DNA of 64,000 nt from Micromonospora thermarum (GCF_012034245.1 NZ_JAATEO010000010.1:124001-188000), one strand, 5' to 3'; positions 43,136 to 53,085 are shown, numbered from the stretch's first letter. Notes: generated by a model not told the origin, from the letters alone. Numbers and translations are program-made.

Positions 43136-43198
43136 CGTTGATCATGAGGTTAGCGGCATGAATTGTCCGATTCCCTGCCGCTAACCTCATGATCAACG
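43136..43198. repeat. Intergenic palindromic repeat, copy 2
   Basis: A 22-bp perfect inverted repeat (43136-43157 with 43177-43198), arms containing GATCATGAGGTTAGCGG, with a 19-base loop. It is between convergent genes and next to a separate terminator. Confidence 0.9.
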
Positions 43199-43200
43199 CA

Positions 43201-43229
43201 GAACGGCGCCCCCGGTTGGGGCGCCGTTC
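43201..43229. terminator. Bidirectional terminator beside repeat copy 2
   Basis: A 12-bp perfect stem, GAACGGCGCCCC with its complement, and a 5-base loop, between the transporter and parC ends. Confidence 0.75.
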
Positions 43230-43251
43230 GTGTTCGTTGCGGGATGCGCGG

Positions 43252-45735
43252 TCAGTCGCGGTCGACCTGGTGGCCGACCACCGTGGGGCCGAGCATCACG
43301 GCGAAGCCGCTGCCGTCGCGGCGCGGGTCGGCCGCCGGCAGGTCCACCGGCTCGCCGTTCGCCGTCGATCCCACCGGCCGCGGGCCCACCCAGGCGACGA
43401 CCACGTCGGTCTCACCCTTGAGGAAGCGCTGGGCGCGCACCCCGCCGGTCGCCCTCCCCTTCGCGGGGTACGCCGCGAACGGCGTCACCTTCACCGTGGC
43501 GCCGGTCGACGTGACCACCATCGGCTCGCCGTGCGTCGGGTCGTCCGTGCGGACCGCGCCGAAGAACACCACCCGCGCTCCCGCGGGCAGGTTGACTCCG
43601 GCCATGCCGCCGCCCTTGGGCCCCTGTGGCCGCACGAGGCTGGCCGGGAACCGCAGCAGCGACGCCTCCGACGTGACGAAGGCGAGCGCCTCGGCGCCGT
43701 CGGTCAGCCAGGTCGCCCCGACCACCTCGTCACCGTCCCGCAGGCTGATCACCTCGAACTCGTCGGACCGCACCGGCCACTCCGGCGCGCAGACCTTCAC
43801 CACACCCTGCCGGGTGCCCAGCGCGAGCCCCGGTGACCCCTCGGCGGTCGGCCCGAGCGGCGCGAGGCCCACCACGGTCTCCCCCGGCTCCAGCGGCACC
43901 AGCTCGGCGGCGGACATGCCACCGCGCAGCGAGACGGTGCCGGACTGCTCGGGCAGCACCGGCAGCGGCAGCACGTCCACCTTGAAGGCGCGGCCGGCGC
44001 TGGTGACCAGGAGGACCCGGCCGCGGGCCGTGGAGTGGACGACGGCGCGTACCGCGTCGTGCTTGACCCGGCCGTGCCGCCGGCGCCCCTCGGCCGCCTC
44101 CTCCGACTCGGCCGCGGTGCGCGCGACCAGGCCGGTCGCCGACAGGATCACCTGGCACGGGTCGTCGGCGACCTCCAGCGGGCCGGCCGGCGCGGACGCG
44201 GCCAGCACCTCCTTCAGGTCCCCGTCGACCAGCGTGGTGCGGCGTGCCGTGGCGAACTGCTTCACCACCGCGGCCAGCTCGTCGGAGACGACCTTCCGCA
44301 GCACCTTCGGGTCGTCCAGGATCCGGGACAGCTCGGCGATCTCGCCGCGCAGCTTCTCCCGCTCGGCCTCCAGCTCCAGCCGGTCGTACTTCGTCAGCCG
44401 GCGCAGCGGCGTGTCGAGGATGTACGTGGCCTGGATTTCGGACAGCTTGAACTTCTGCATCAGGCCGTCCTTCGCGGCCTGCGCGTCGTCGCTGGCGCGG
44501 ATCAGCTTGACCACCTTGTCGATGTCGAGCAGCGCGATCAGCAGGCCGTCGACCAGGTGCAGGCGTTCCTCACGCTTGCGCTTCCGGTACGCGCTGCGCC
44601 GCGTCACCACCTCGTACCGGTGGGACAGGAAGACCTCCAGCAGCGCCTTCAGCCCCAGCGTCTGCGGCTGCCCGTCGACCAGGACCAGGTTGTTGACGCC
44701 GAACGACTGCTCCAGCGGGGTCAGCCGGTACAGGTCGGCGAGCAGGGCCTGCGGGTTCACCCCGACCTTGCACTCGATGACCAGGCGGGTGCCGTTCTCC
44801 CGGTCGGTGAGGTCCTTGACGTCGGCGATGCCGGTGAGCCGCTTGGTCTTCGTGACCTCGTTGGTGATGGCGGCGATGACCTTCTCCGCGCCGACGCCGT
44901 ACGGCAGCTCGACCACGGTGATCGCCTGCCGGCCGCGGCTGCCCTCGACCGGGCCGATCTCCACCTTGCCGCGCATCCGCACCACACCACGCCCGCTCTC
45001 GTACGCGCGGCGCACCTCGTCGAGCCCGAGCAGCAGCCCGCCGGTGGGCAGGTCGGGGCCCGGCACGAACTCCATGAGCTTGTCCAGCGTGGCGTCCGGG
45101 TGGTTGATCAGCCAGCGGGCGGCCGAGACGACCTCGCCGAGGTTGTGCGGGATCATGTTGGTCGCCATGCCCACGGCGATCCCGGACGCGCCGTTGACCA
45201 GCAGGTTCGGGAAGGCGGCCGGCAGCACGGTGGGCTGGGTCAGCGAGCCGTCGTAGTTGGGCTCCAGGTCGACCGTGTCCTCGCCGAGCTCGCCGACGAG
45301 GTGCATCGCCTCCCGGGAGAGCCGGGCCTCGGTGTAGCGGGCGGCGGCGGGGCCGTCGTCCGGGGAGCCGAAGTTGCCGTGCCCGTCGATCAGCGGCACG
45401 TTGAGCGAGAAGTCCTGCGCGAGGCGGACCATCGCGTCGTAGATCGCCGCGTCGCTGTGCGGGTGGTACTTACCCATCACGTCGCCGACCACCCGGGCCG
45501 ACTTGACGTGCCCCCGGTCCGGCCGGTGGCCGGACTCGTACATCGACCAGAGGATGCGTCGGTGCACCGGCTTCAGCCCGTCCCGGGCGTCCGGCAGGGC
45601 CCGGGAGTGGATGACCGAGAACGCGTACTCCAGGTAGGAGTCGGAGACCTCGGTGACCAGCGGGTTGTCGAAGACCCGCGCGCCGGCCTGGTCGAACGCG
45701 GAGAGGTCGACCTTCGTTTCCTTGCGGCGTGCCAT
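43252..45735 (-). CDS. parC: Type IIA topoisomerase subunit A (topoisomerase IV ParC-like)
   Basis: An 827-residue DNA-cleaving subunit: winged-helix core with [11 protein letters not shown] and [12 protein letters not shown], catalytic Tyr134 in [10 protein letters not shown], a coiled-coil gate and a C-terminal beta-pinwheel. The pinwheel lacks a clean GyrA box (QRRGGKG), which together with the adjacent ParE supports a decatenating topoisomerase IV. It pairs with the ParE gene 59 bases upstream. In actinomycetes gyrAB normally sits beside dnaA, so this is the second type IIA enzyme. Confidence 0.92.
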   Translation of the reverse strand: MARRKETKVDLSAFDQAGARVFDNPLVTEVSDSYLEYAFSVIHSRALPDARDGLKPVHRRILWSMYESGHRPDRGHVKSARVVGDVMGKYHPHSDAAIYDAMVRLAQDFSLNVPLIDGHGNFGSPDDGPAAARYTEARLSREAMHLVGELGEDTVDLEPNYDGSLTQPTVLPAAFPNLLVNGASGIAVGMATNMIPHNLGEVVSAARWLINHPDATLDKLMEFVPGPDLPTGGLLLGLDEVRRAYESGRGVVRMRGKVEIGPVEGSRGRQAITVVELPYGVGAEKVIAAITNEVTKTKRLTGIADVKDLTDRENGTRLVIECKVGVNPQALLADLYRLTPLEQSFGVNNLVLVDGQPQTLGLKALLEVFLSHRYEVVTRRSAYRKRKREERLHLVDGLLIALLDIDKVVKLIRASDDAQAAKDGLMQKFKLSEIQATYILDTPLRRLTKYDRLELEAEREKLRGEIAELSRILDDPKVLRKVVSDELAAVVKQFATARRTTLVDGDLKEVLAASAPAGPLEVADDPCQVILSATGLVARTAAESEEAAEGRRRHGRVKHDAVRAVVHSTARGRVLLVTSAGRAFKVDVLPLPVLPEQSGTVSLRGGMSAAELVPLEPGETVVGLAPLGPTAEGSPGLALGTRQGVVKVCAPEWPVRSDEFEVISLRDGDEVVGATWLTDGAEALAFVTSEASLLRFPASLVRPQGPKGGGMAGVNLPAGARVVFFGAVRTDDPTHGEPMVVTSTGATVKVTPFAAYPAKGRATGGVRAQRFLKGETDVVVAWVGPRPVGSTANGEPVDLPAADPRRDGSGFAVMLGPTVVGHQVDRD

Positions 45736-45794
45736 GACTCAGCTTTCCCCTCGGACTGTCCCGGTGATCGTGCCTGTGGTCGCGGCGTGCCCGT

Positions 45795-47852
45795 TCATGC
45801 GTCGATCGCCTCGCGGTCGACCCGGTCGGCGGAGTCGATCAGCCAGTTGCGGCGGGGCTCGACCTTCTCGCCCATCAGCAGCTCCAGGATCTGCTCGGCC
45901 GCCTCGACGTCCTCCAGGGTGATCCGGCGGACCGCCCGGGTGGCCGGGTTCATCGTGGTCTCCCACAGCTCGTCGGCGTCCATCTCGCCGAGACCCTTGA
46001 ACCGCGGGATCGGCGTGACGATCTGCTTGCCGGCCTTCTCCAGCCGGCGGACCGTCGACTCCATCTCCGCCTGCGTGTACGTGTAGACGGTCTGCGGGTT
46101 ACGCCCCTTGGTGGTGATCTTGTGCAGGGGCGGCATCGCCGCGTACAGCCGGCCGGCCTCGATCAGCGGTCGCATGTACCGGGCGAAGAGCGTGATCAGC
46201 AGCGTACGGATGTGCGCGCCGTCCACGTCCGCGTCGGCCATGATCAGGACCCGGCCGTACCGCATCGCCGACAGGTCGAACGTCCGCCCCGACCCGGCGC
46301 CCAGCACCTGCACGATCGCCGCGCACTCGGCATTGTCCAGAACCTGCTGGAGGTTGGCCTTCTGCACGTTGAGGATCTTGCCGCGGATCGGGAGCAGCGC
46401 CTGGTACTCCGACGAACGGGCCATCCGGCTCGTGCCGAGGGCGCTGTCACCCTCGACGATGAACAGCTCGCTGCGGTCCACACCGGTCGAGCGGCAGTCG
46501 ACCAGCTTCGCCGGCATCGACGCGCCCTCCAGGGCCGTCTTGCGGCGGGCGGCGTCCTTCTGCTGCTTCTGGGTGAGGCGTACGCGCGCCGCGTCGACGA
46601 TCTTCTGGAGGACCGTCCGCGCCTCGGCCTTGGTCTTCCGGTCCTCCAGCCAGGCCTTGAGGTGCTGCTCCACGAGGCCCTGGAGCACCTTCGTGATGCC
46701 GGCGGTGGACAGCTCGTCCTTGGTCTGGGAGGTGAACTGCGGCTCCGGGATCCGCACGTGCACCACCGCGGTCATGCCCTCGAGGATGTCGTCCAGCGTG
46801 GGCGGCTCCTCCTTGGCCTTGAGCAGGCCACGGGCGTTGCGGACCGCGTCCACCAGCGCCCGCGCCAGCGCCCGCTCGAACCCCTTGCGGTGGGTGCCGC
46901 CGTGCGCGTTGCGGATCGTGTTGGTGAAGCACTCCACGGTGCGCTCGTAGCCGGTGCCCCAGCGGAAGGCCACCTCCACCTCGGCGCGGCGCTGCACGTT
47001 GGACTGCATGACGCCGTTGGCGTCGGCGGCGTTCTCCCGGTACGTCCCCTCGCCGGTCACCAGTAGCGTCCCGGACACCGGTCGGTCACCGGACGGGGCG
47101 AGGAACTCCACCATGTCGGTCAGGCCGTTGGGGTAGTGGAACCGCTCCTCGACCGGCTCCGCCCCGGTGTGGTCGCGCAGCAGGTAGCGGACGCCGGGCA
47201 CCAGGAACGCCGTGTTGCGCAGCTTCATCCGCACGGCCTCGCCGTCCAGCGACGCGCCGGTCTCGAAGTAGCGCGGGTCGTGCCAGTAGCGGATCGACGT
47301 GCCCGTGCGCTGGCCGCGCTTCATCCCGCCGACCACCTGGAGCCCCGGGCCGGCGGTGAAGGGCGCGTCCGGCCCGTCGCCGTCGAAGATGCCGGGGACG
47401 CCGTGCCGGAACGACATCGCGTGGACCTTGCCGCCGCGGCGGACCGTCACGTCGAACCGGCGCGAGAGCGCGTTGACCGCCGAAGCGCCGACGCCGTGCA
47501 GGCCACCCGACGTCTTGTAGCCCGAGCCGCCGAACTTGCCGCCCGCGTGCAGCCGGGTGAGCACCAGCTCGACACCCGAGATGCCGGACTTCGCGTGCAC
47601 GTCGGTGGGGATGCCCCGGCCGTCGTCGTCGACCTGGACCGAACCGTCGGCGTGCAGCGTGACCTCGATCGACGTCGCGTGACCGGCGACGCCCTCGTCG
47701 GTGGAGTTGTCGAGGATCTCGTTGACGAGGTGACCCACGCCACGGCTGTCGGTCGAGCCGATGTACATGCCGGGACGCTTGCGGACAGCGTCCAGCCCCT
47801 CGAGGTGCGTGAGGTCGTCGGCCCCGTACAGGGTCTCAGGCTCTGCGGTCAA
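45795..47852 (-). CDS. parE: Type IIA topoisomerase subunit B (topoisomerase IV ParE-like)
   Basis: A 685-residue ATPase subunit: VRKRPGMYIGS, NEILDNSTDEG (ATP-binding Asn/Glu region), GLHGVGASAVNALS, then the TOPRIM segment ELFIVEGDSALG and MADADVDGAHI, and the tail RFKGLGEMDADELWETTM. It forms the heterotetramer with the ParC subunit. The TTG at 47852 is chosen because it matches the usual N terminus (TAEPETLYGADDLTHLEG) and has GGGAG upstream; the longer frame to 48053 adds a non-family Arg-rich segment. Confidence 0.92.
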   Translation of the reverse strand: MTAEPETLYGADDLTHLEGLDAVRKRPGMYIGSTDSRGVGHLVNEILDNSTDEGVAGHATSIEVTLHADGSVQVDDDGRGIPTDVHAKSGISGVELVLTRLHAGGKFGGSGYKTSGGLHGVGASAVNALSRRFDVTVRRGGKVHAMSFRHGVPGIFDGDGPDAPFTAGPGLQVVGGMKRGQRTGTSIRYWHDPRYFETGASLDGEAVRMKLRNTAFLVPGVRYLLRDHTGAEPVEERFHYPNGLTDMVEFLAPSGDRPVSGTLLVTGEGTYRENAADANGVMQSNVQRRAEVEVAFRWGTGYERTVECFTNTIRNAHGGTHRKGFERALARALVDAVRNARGLLKAKEEPPTLDDILEGMTAVVHVRIPEPQFTSQTKDELSTAGITKVLQGLVEQHLKAWLEDRKTKAEARTVLQKIVDAARVRLTQKQQKDAARRKTALEGASMPAKLVDCRSTGVDRSELFIVEGDSALGTSRMARSSEYQALLPIRGKILNVQKANLQQVLDNAECAAIVQVLGAGSGRTFDLSAMRYGRVLIMADADVDGAHIRTLLITLFARYMRPLIEAGRLYAAMPPLHKITTKGRNPQTVYTYTQAEMESTVRRLEKAGKQIVTPIPRFKGLGEMDADELWETTMNPATRAVRRITLEDVEAAEQILELLMGEKVEPRRNWLIDSADRVDREAIDA

Positions 47853-48155
47853 CTGGTCGTACTCCCAGGTCTCGGCGGTGTGGTGCCGCGGACGGCGGGC
47901 ATCGGCCGGAAAGCGGCGCGCCGCAGCGAGCCTAGCCGCAGGCCCCGACAACGCCCGGGAGCCCCGCTCGACCCGCCGCAACCGGCGCAACCGACCCGGC
48001 CGCCGGGTGATTCCGACCGTGACCCAGGCGACACTCCTTCCCGGTCGGTCCACACCGCGAAACCCCCGCCGGAGGAGAGCGGCGAACCTACGGTCCCGCT
48101 ACCCTGACGGCGGTCGCGCCCCGACCGGGGTGCCGGATCACGCGGGGGTGCCACC

Positions 48156-48812
48156 GTGGCGCAGGAGGACGCGGCGGACCGGTTGTCAGCGGAATCCCTC
48201 GCCGCCGGCGACCCGACCGGCTGGTTCGACCGGCTGTACACCGAGGCGGCGCGCGGCGACGCCGTCGTCCCCTGGGACCGGGACGCGCCGCACGGGCTGC
48301 TGGTCGACTGGACCAGCCGGCACCGACCGTCCCCGGGCGGCCGGGCCGTCGTGGTCGGCTGCGGCTACGGCCGCGACGCGGAGCACCTCGCCACCCTCGG
48401 CTACCGCACCGTCGGCTTCGACATCTCCCCCACCGCCGTCGAGGCGGCCCGCCGGCGGCACCCCGGCTCGCCGGTCGACTACCGCAGCGCCGACCTGCTC
48501 ACCCCTCCCACGGACTGGCGGCACGGGTACGACCTGGTGGTGGAGAGCATGACCGTGCAGGCGCTGCCACACGAGATCCGGGCGGCCGCGATCCGCGCCG
48601 TCGGCGACCTGGTCGCCCCGGACGGCACCCTGCTCGTGATCGCCGCCGGCCTTGCCGAGGACCAGGATCCGCCGGCCGGCCCGCCGTGGCCGCTGACGCG
48701 GGCCGAGATCGACGCGTTCGCCGCGGGCGGCCTGACCGCTGTGCAGGTCGAGGATTTCGAAGACCCCTCCGGCGTACGCCGCTGGCGCGCCGAGTTCCAC
48801 CGACCCGCCTGA
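48156..48812 (+). CDS. SAM-dependent methyltransferase (thiopurine methyltransferase-like)
   Basis: A 218-residue methyltransferase. PTGWFDRLYTEAARGD and VPWDRDAPH at the start resemble TPMT-like proteins. Motif I is VVVGCGYGRDAEHLA, GFDISPTAVEAAR follows, and the C-terminal strand ends with WRAEFHRPA. The GTG at 48156 is used. The substrate is unknown; small thiol or chalcogen compounds are typical of the group. Confidence 0.88.
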   Translation: MAQEDAADRLSAESLAAGDPTGWFDRLYTEAARGDAVVPWDRDAPHGLLVDWTSRHRPSPGGRAVVVGCGYGRDAEHLATLGYRTVGFDISPTAVEAARRRHPGSPVDYRSADLLTPPTDWRHGYDLVVESMTVQALPHEIRAAAIRAVGDLVAPDGTLLVIAAGLAEDQDPPAGPPWPLTRAEIDAFAAGGLTAVQVEDFEDPSGVRRWRAEFHRPA

Positions 48813-48901
48813 TCGGCCGCTCAGCCGCGGCTCCGCTCATGGGGGGTGCCGTGGGGGCGTGCGTCTCCGTCGGCGCCGGGTGTGGTTTGTGGTTGCGGTT
48901 G

Positions 48902-48976
48902 AGGGGTGTGGCCCGCCGTGCCCGGCTCCGGGCGGTCAGGCTTGATCCCTGCCCGGTCACGGCGGGCCACACCCCT
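48902..48976. repeat. 19-bp perfect inverted repeat with 37-base loop
   Basis: AGGGGTGTGGCCCGCCGTG (48902-48920) is exactly complementary to 48958-48976. It may end the methyltransferase transcript, but no T tract follows. Confidence 0.7.
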
Positions 48977-49198
48977 GACCTGGTCGGCCACCTGCCGTGC
49001 GCCGGGCTCAGACCCGTATCCGAGCGAGATGGTGGAGGGAAATGGCCCCTGAAGGGGCCAAATTGTTCCGGAGACCTCGGTGCGCCGAATGCGCGTGCTG
49101 GGGGGTTTGTCGGGCTCGGCTGTGCCGTCTCGGGTGAGCTGTCCGGTTTGGGGGTGTGATCGGCGGCATCCTGGGGGTGGAATCGTGGCGGGGGCGGG

Positions 49199-49300
49199 GT
49201 CGTTACATCACCTGGACGATCGAGCAGGGCCACCCACCCGAGCGGTGGATGCGGGCCCCGGGCCGGCCGGAATGATGGCGAGCCGGCGGTCGTTACATCT
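49199..49300. repeat. Direct repeat pair ahead of the secreted transglycosylase-like gene
   Basis: GGTCGTTACATC occurs at 49199-49210 and 49289-49300, 90 bases apart, each followed by a TGGAC within a few bases. It could be a regulator binding site or part of a promoter. Confidence 0.5.
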
Positions 49301-49505
49301 GGACCCGGCACCAAGAGCCGTCCACCTCCGCCGAGGGATGGGGCTCTGAATCCCCCGGTCGCCGGTTCCTGATCCATTCCTGTCGGACCGGTCCACCCCC
49401 TGGACCTCGACGGGATCCCCCAAGTCTTTGAGCGCCGGACGGTGCTTGCGCCCCCAACCCGATCCCCCTCGGGTGGTGGCGTCTTTCCCCCGAATGGAGC
49501 TTGTC

Positions 49506-50096
49506 ATGAACTCGAAGCTGCTGCGTAAGGGTGTTCTCGGTATCGCTGGTCTGGCCTTCGCCTCCGGTGTGGTCGCCGGCCCGGCTACCGCGCAGGCCGC
49601 CCCGTCGGTGGAGTCGAAGCCGGTCGCGGTCACCGTCCTCGCGGACAAGGTGGACAAGGGCACGCTGATCCCGCACGGTGTGCAGGGCGAGCAGTCGCGG
49701 ATCGATCTGGACGACGAGCAGGTCGCGAATGTGAAGGCGATCATCGCGGCGACGAAGAAGGCCGGCATGGACGAGCGGGCCGCGGTGGTGGCGATCGCGA
49801 CGGCGTTGCAGGAGTCGAAGTTGGTGAACCTGGGTCACCTGGGTGAGCGCAACGACCACGACTCGCAGGGCCTGTTCCAGCAGCGTCCCTCCAGCGGGTG
49901 GGGCACGGTCGAGCAGATCACCGACCCCGAGTACAGCACGATGGCGTTCCTGAAGGGTCTCAAGCAGGTCGACGGCTGGCAGGACATGCCGCTGACCGAG
50001 GCCGCCCAGACCGTGCAGGTGTCGGCCTACCCCTTCCACTACGCCCAGTGGGAAACCCAGGCCGCCGACCTCGTCGCCGAGCACTGGAACAGCTGA
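49506..50096 (+). CDS. Secreted lysozyme/transglycosylase-like protein
   Basis: A 196-residue exported protein. A signal peptide (KGVLGIAGLAFASGVVA, cleavage near AQAAP) is followed by a short spacer and a domain with AAVVAIATALQESKL. The Glu in QES is the candidate catalytic acid of a lysozyme-like fold. NDHDSQGLFQQRPSSGWG and VSAYPFHYAQWE are typical of this actinomycete group. It would act on peptidoglycan outside the cell. The long upstream region suggests tight regulation. Confidence 0.82.
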   Translation: MNSKLLRKGVLGIAGLAFASGVVAGPATAQAAPSVESKPVAVTVLADKVDKGTLIPHGVQGEQSRIDLDDEQVANVKAIIAATKKAGMDERAAVVAIATALQESKLVNLGHLGERNDHDSQGLFQQRPSSGWGTVEQITDPEYSTMAFLKGLKQVDGWQDMPLTEAAQTVQVSAYPFHYAQWETQAADLVAEHWNS

Positions 50097-50128
50097 CAAC
50101 TGATGACTTTCCTCAGAGGGGGAACAAG

Positions 50129-50167
50129 CCGCTGGCCGGCACCCGGATCCCGGGTGCCGGCCAGCGG
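50129..50167. terminator. Strong terminator hairpin
   Basis: An 18-bp perfect stem (50129-50146 with 50150-50167) with a 3-base loop separates the secreted protein gene from the convergent murD2 gene. Confidence 0.88.
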
Positions 50168-50218
50168 TGTCTGCGCACGCCGCGCTGGACGTGTCGTGAC
50201 GCCCGGCGTCCGGGCCGG

Positions 50219-51568
50219 TCAGCGGGCGGCGGTGTCGCGGACCGCCTGGGCGAACACCTCGGAGCGGTGCTCGAAGTTGCGGAACCGCCCGTAGCTCGGC
50301 GCGGCCGGCGACAGCAGCACCACCCCGCCGACCGGCGTGATGTCCCGGGCCAGCCGTACGGCGTCGACCAGGTCGTCGACGACCTCGCAGCGCACCTTGG
50401 GCAGCCCGTCGAGCGCCGTCACGATGCGCGGGCCGCTGTCCGGGACGCCGATGACGGTGATCTCCCGCTCGGCGAGGTGCTCGCGCAGCGGGGTGTAGTC
50501 CAGCCCGCGGTCGGTGCCGCCGACGATGACGGTGAGCGGGCGCCCGTCGTACGCGTCGATCGCGTGCATGGCCGCGTACGGGCTGGTGGCGAGCGTGTCG
50601 TCGACGAACGTGAGCCCGGACGGGTCGACGATCTCGGTGAGCCGGTGGGCGAGGCCCTGGAACTCGGCGACCGCCACCGCGAGCGTGTCCCGGCGGGCGA
50701 CCACGTCGACGCCGAGCGCGTCGAGGACGGCGAGCGCCACGCACAGGTTGCCCTCGTTGTGCCGGCCGACCAGCGGCAGCACGGCCCGCGGGAAGAGCGG
50801 CTGGTCGCCGAGGTGGAACCAGGGCGTGCCGTCCGGGCCGGCCGCCACGTGGGTGGTGTCCGGGGTGCCGGCGCGTACGGCGGGCCGGTCGCCGAGTTCG
50901 GCGGCGAGTCGCGCGTCCGCGCCGTTGACGACGATCGCCTCCGGCCCGTGCGCCAGCAGGTTGAGCTTGTCGCGGTAGTACTCCCGCTCGCCGCCGTGCG
51001 CGTCCAGGTGCTCGGGGAACAGCGCGGTCACCACGGCGACCCGGGGCGAGTCGGCCAGGTCGCTGCACTGGTAGCTGGACAGCTCCAGCACGTACAGCTC
51101 GGCCTCCGGCAGGTCCAGGGTCGGCACGCCGATGTTGCCGCCGAAGACGTTGGGCCGCTCCACCGCGGTGAGCAGGTGGCTGATCAGGCTGGACGTGGTG
51201 CTCTTGCCCTTGCTCCCGGTGACGCCGACGGTGCGCGCGGCGTGGTCGGCCATCCACAGGGCCGTGCCCTGGGTCACCGGCACACCGCGCCGGCGCAGCT
51301 CGACCAGCCACGGGTGGGTGTTCGGCACTCCGGGCGAGCGGACCACGACGTCCGCGGCGGCCAGCCGGTCGAAGCCCGCCTCGCCGGTGACCAGCGGCGC
51401 CGCCTCGGCGAGCGGCCCGTCCCAGGGAAGGCTGAGGAAGGAGCGGCTGTCGTCGACCGCGACCAGGTCCGCCGGGCCGTGCGCGGCGATCGCGGTCACG
51501 GCGGCGCGGCCCTCACGACCGGTGCCCCAGACGGCGACTTTGCGTCCGCGCAGGTCAGACAGGCGCAC
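50219..51568 (-). CDS. murD2: MurD2-type ligase (UDP-MurNAc-L-Ala : L-glutamate ligase)
   Basis: A 449-residue Mur ligase: N-terminal Rossmann (KVAVWGTGREGRAAV), ATP site GVTGSKGKSTTSSL, YVLELSSYQ and LFPEHLDAHG, then a C-terminal domain with VIVGGTDRGLDYTPL. In Xanthomonas MurD2 adds L-Glu, not D-Glu, and MurL then epimerises it. The divergent partner at 51655 looks like MurL, so I assign MurD2 over canonical MurD. The GTG at 51568 follows GAGGAGAG. A canonical murD would be expected in the dcw cluster elsewhere. Confidence 0.82.
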   Translation of the reverse strand: MRLSDLRGRKVAVWGTGREGRAAVTAIAAHGPADLVAVDDSRSFLSLPWDGPLAEAAPLVTGEAGFDRLAAADVVVRSPGVPNTHPWLVELRRRGVPVTQGTALWMADHAARTVGVTGSKGKSTTSSLISHLLTAVERPNVFGGNIGVPTLDLPEAELYVLELSSYQCSDLADSPRVAVVTALFPEHLDAHGGEREYYRDKLNLLAHGPEAIVVNGADARLAAELGDRPAVRAGTPDTTHVAAGPDGTPWFHLGDQPLFPRAVLPLVGRHNEGNLCVALAVLDALGVDVVARRDTLAVAVAEFQGLAHRLTEIVDPSGLTFVDDTLATSPYAAMHAIDAYDGRPLTVIVGGTDRGLDYTPLREHLAEREITVIGVPDSGPRIVTALDGLPKVRCEVVDDLVDAVRLARDITPVGGVVLLSPAAPSYGRFRNFEHRSEVFAQAVRDTAAR

Positions 51569-51643
51569 GGGCTCTCCTCGGGATGTCGGCGACGTCGGCG
51601 GGCGAGGTCCGGCGCACTCGGGCACGGCGGACGAACCAGGGCC

Positions 51644-51649
51644 TAGTAT
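51644..51649 (+). promoter_or_regulatory. Putative -10 element for a leaderless murL transcript
   Basis: TAGTAT lies 5 bases before the GTG at 51655, so transcription would begin at or near the start codon. No clear -35 is visible. Confidence 0.45.
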
Positions 51650-51654
51650 GGCGT

Positions 51655-53004
51655 GTGCCCAACGAGCAGCTACGGCGGATGGACGCCTTCACCTTCCCGT
51701 CCTACTCGATCGACCTCTCCACCGGGGAGGTGTTGTTCGACTACGCCCTGACCGGCCCCGACGGCGAGCAGCGGTTCACCGAGGTGGTCACCCTGCCGCT
51801 GCCCGACGCGCCCCCGTCGGACGAGACGGTCGCGACCCTGGGCCGCGTCCTGGAGCTGCTGCACGTGGTGGCGGGCGTCAGCTACTACAAGACGGCCGCG
51901 CCGCGCCGGCTGGTGCTGCCGGCGCCGCTGGGGTCGGCCGCCGTGGATCTGGTCACGGCCGTCTACTCCAAGGGCCTCGGGGAGTACGCGTACCGCAACG
52001 CGCTGCCGCACGTGCTGGAGCTGCGTCCCGAGGTACCCGCCGGTGAGGTGGCCCCGGCCGTCGGGTACGACACCTACGGCCGGCGGCCGCTGTCGGCGGT
52101 CGGCGGCGGCAAGGACTCGATCGTCAGCCTGGAGGCGCTGCGCCGGGGTGGTTTCGACCCGGTGCCCTTCTCGGTCAACCCCAACCGCGTGATCGAGTCG
52201 GTGAACGCGGCGTCCGGGCTGCCGGCGCTGGCCGCGCGGCGGCGGATCGACCCGGTGCTGTTCGACCTGAACGAGGCCGGCGCGCTCAACGGCCACATCC
52301 CGGTCACCGCGATCAACTCGCTGATCGCGGTCGCGACGGCGGTGCTGAACGGCCTCGGCCCCGTGGTGATGTCCAACGAGCGCTCGGCGTCGGACCCGAA
52401 CCTGGTCTGGGACGGGCACGAGATCAACCACCAGTGGTCCAAGGGCGTCGAGGCGGAGGGGCTGCTGCGGGCGGCGCTCGCCGAGCACGCCGGGCTCACC
52501 GACCCGTACTTCTCCCTGCTGCGCCAGTTGTCGGAGCTGCACATCGCGCGGCTGTTCGCGTCGATCGACCGGTACGACGACGTGGTGACCAGTTGCAACG
52601 CGGCGTTCAAGCTGCGCGGCGCGAGCGAGCGCTGGTGCCGGAACTGCCCGAAGTGCCGGTTCGTCTTCCTCGCCCTGGCGCCGTTCATGCCGCGCGAGCG
52701 GATCACGCACATCTTCGGCGGTGACCTGCTCGCCGATCCGGCGCAGCTGCCGGGTTACCGGGAACTGCTCGGCGTGGACGGGCACAAGCCGTTCGAGTGC
52801 GTCGGCGAGGTCGAGGAGTCGGTGGTGGCGCTCAGCCTGCTCGCCGAGCAGGACCAGTGGCGCGACGCCCCGGTCGTCCGCGCCCTGGTCGACGCCGTCC
52901 CCGAAACAGCCTGGCAGGCAGCGGCCTCGTCGGACGTCCTCACCCCCGGCGGCCCCACCTTCGCCCCGACGGTCTACGCGAAAACCCTGGACTCCCTGTC
53001 CTGA
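51655..53004 (+). CDS. murL: MurL-like UDP-MurNAc-L-Ala-L-Glu epimerase
   Basis: A 449-residue protein with a PP-loop-like ATP motif (SAVGGGKDSIVSLEAL, about residues 146-160), VVMSNERSASDPN, and a CxxC in WCRNCPKCRFVF. This pattern fits MurL, the glutamyl epimerase that acts on the muropeptide made by MurD2 and replaces glutamate racemase. The activity is known from Xanthomonas and needs ATP. The pairing with a Mur ligase on the other side of the same intergenic region is the strongest support. The start at GTG 51655 is probably leaderless. Confidence 0.82.
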   Translation: MPNEQLRRMDAFTFPSYSIDLSTGEVLFDYALTGPDGEQRFTEVVTLPLPDAPPSDETVATLGRVLELLHVVAGVSYYKTAAPRRLVLPAPLGSAAVDLVTAVYSKGLGEYAYRNALPHVLELRPEVPAGEVAPAVGYDTYGRRPLSAVGGGKDSIVSLEALRRGGFDPVPFSVNPNRVIESVNAASGLPALAARRRIDPVLFDLNEAGALNGHIPVTAINSLIAVATAVLNGLGPVVMSNERSASDPNLVWDGHEINHQWSKGVEAEGLLRAALAEHAGLTDPYFSLLRQLSELHIARLFASIDRYDDVVTSCNAAFKLRGASERWCRNCPKCRFVFLALAPFMPRERITHIFGGDLLADPAQLPGYRELLGVDGHKPFECVGEVEESVVALSLLAEQDQWRDAPVVRALVDAVPETAWQAAASSDVLTPGGPTFAPTVYAKTLDSLS

Positions 53005-53023
53005 CCCACCCCGGCCCGCACGG

Positions 53024-53085
53024 GTTGATCATGAGGTTAGCGGGTCCGAATCGGGACGAACCGACCCGCTAACCTCATGATCAAC
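53024..53085. repeat. Intergenic palindromic repeat, copy 3
   Basis: A 23-bp perfect inverted repeat (53024-53046 with 53063-53085), arms containing GATCATGAGGTTAGCGGG, and a 16-base loop. It lies between the convergent murL and PucR genes. Confidence 0.9.

Larger units (their letters stand above)
48813..49505. other. Long intergenic region (693 bp) with repeats
   Basis: No coding frame has convincing codon use. It holds a 19-bp inverted repeat (48902-48976), a small hairpin (49043-49060) and two direct repeats GGTCGTTACATC (49199-49210, 49289-49300) ahead of the secreted protein gene. The c-di-AMP riboswitch core is absent. Confidence 0.6.

Noticed and set aside
43252..47852. The topoisomerase pair as gyrA/gyrB
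   Set aside because: The A subunit lacks a clear GyrA box and the pair is not next to dnaA, recF or gyrase context, so topoisomerase IV is preferred.
48813..49505. Possible c-di-AMP riboswitch upstream of the secreted transglycosylase-like gene
   Set aside because: The AGCTAACC core and flanking conserved segments found at 37816-37948 are absent from this region on the plus strand.
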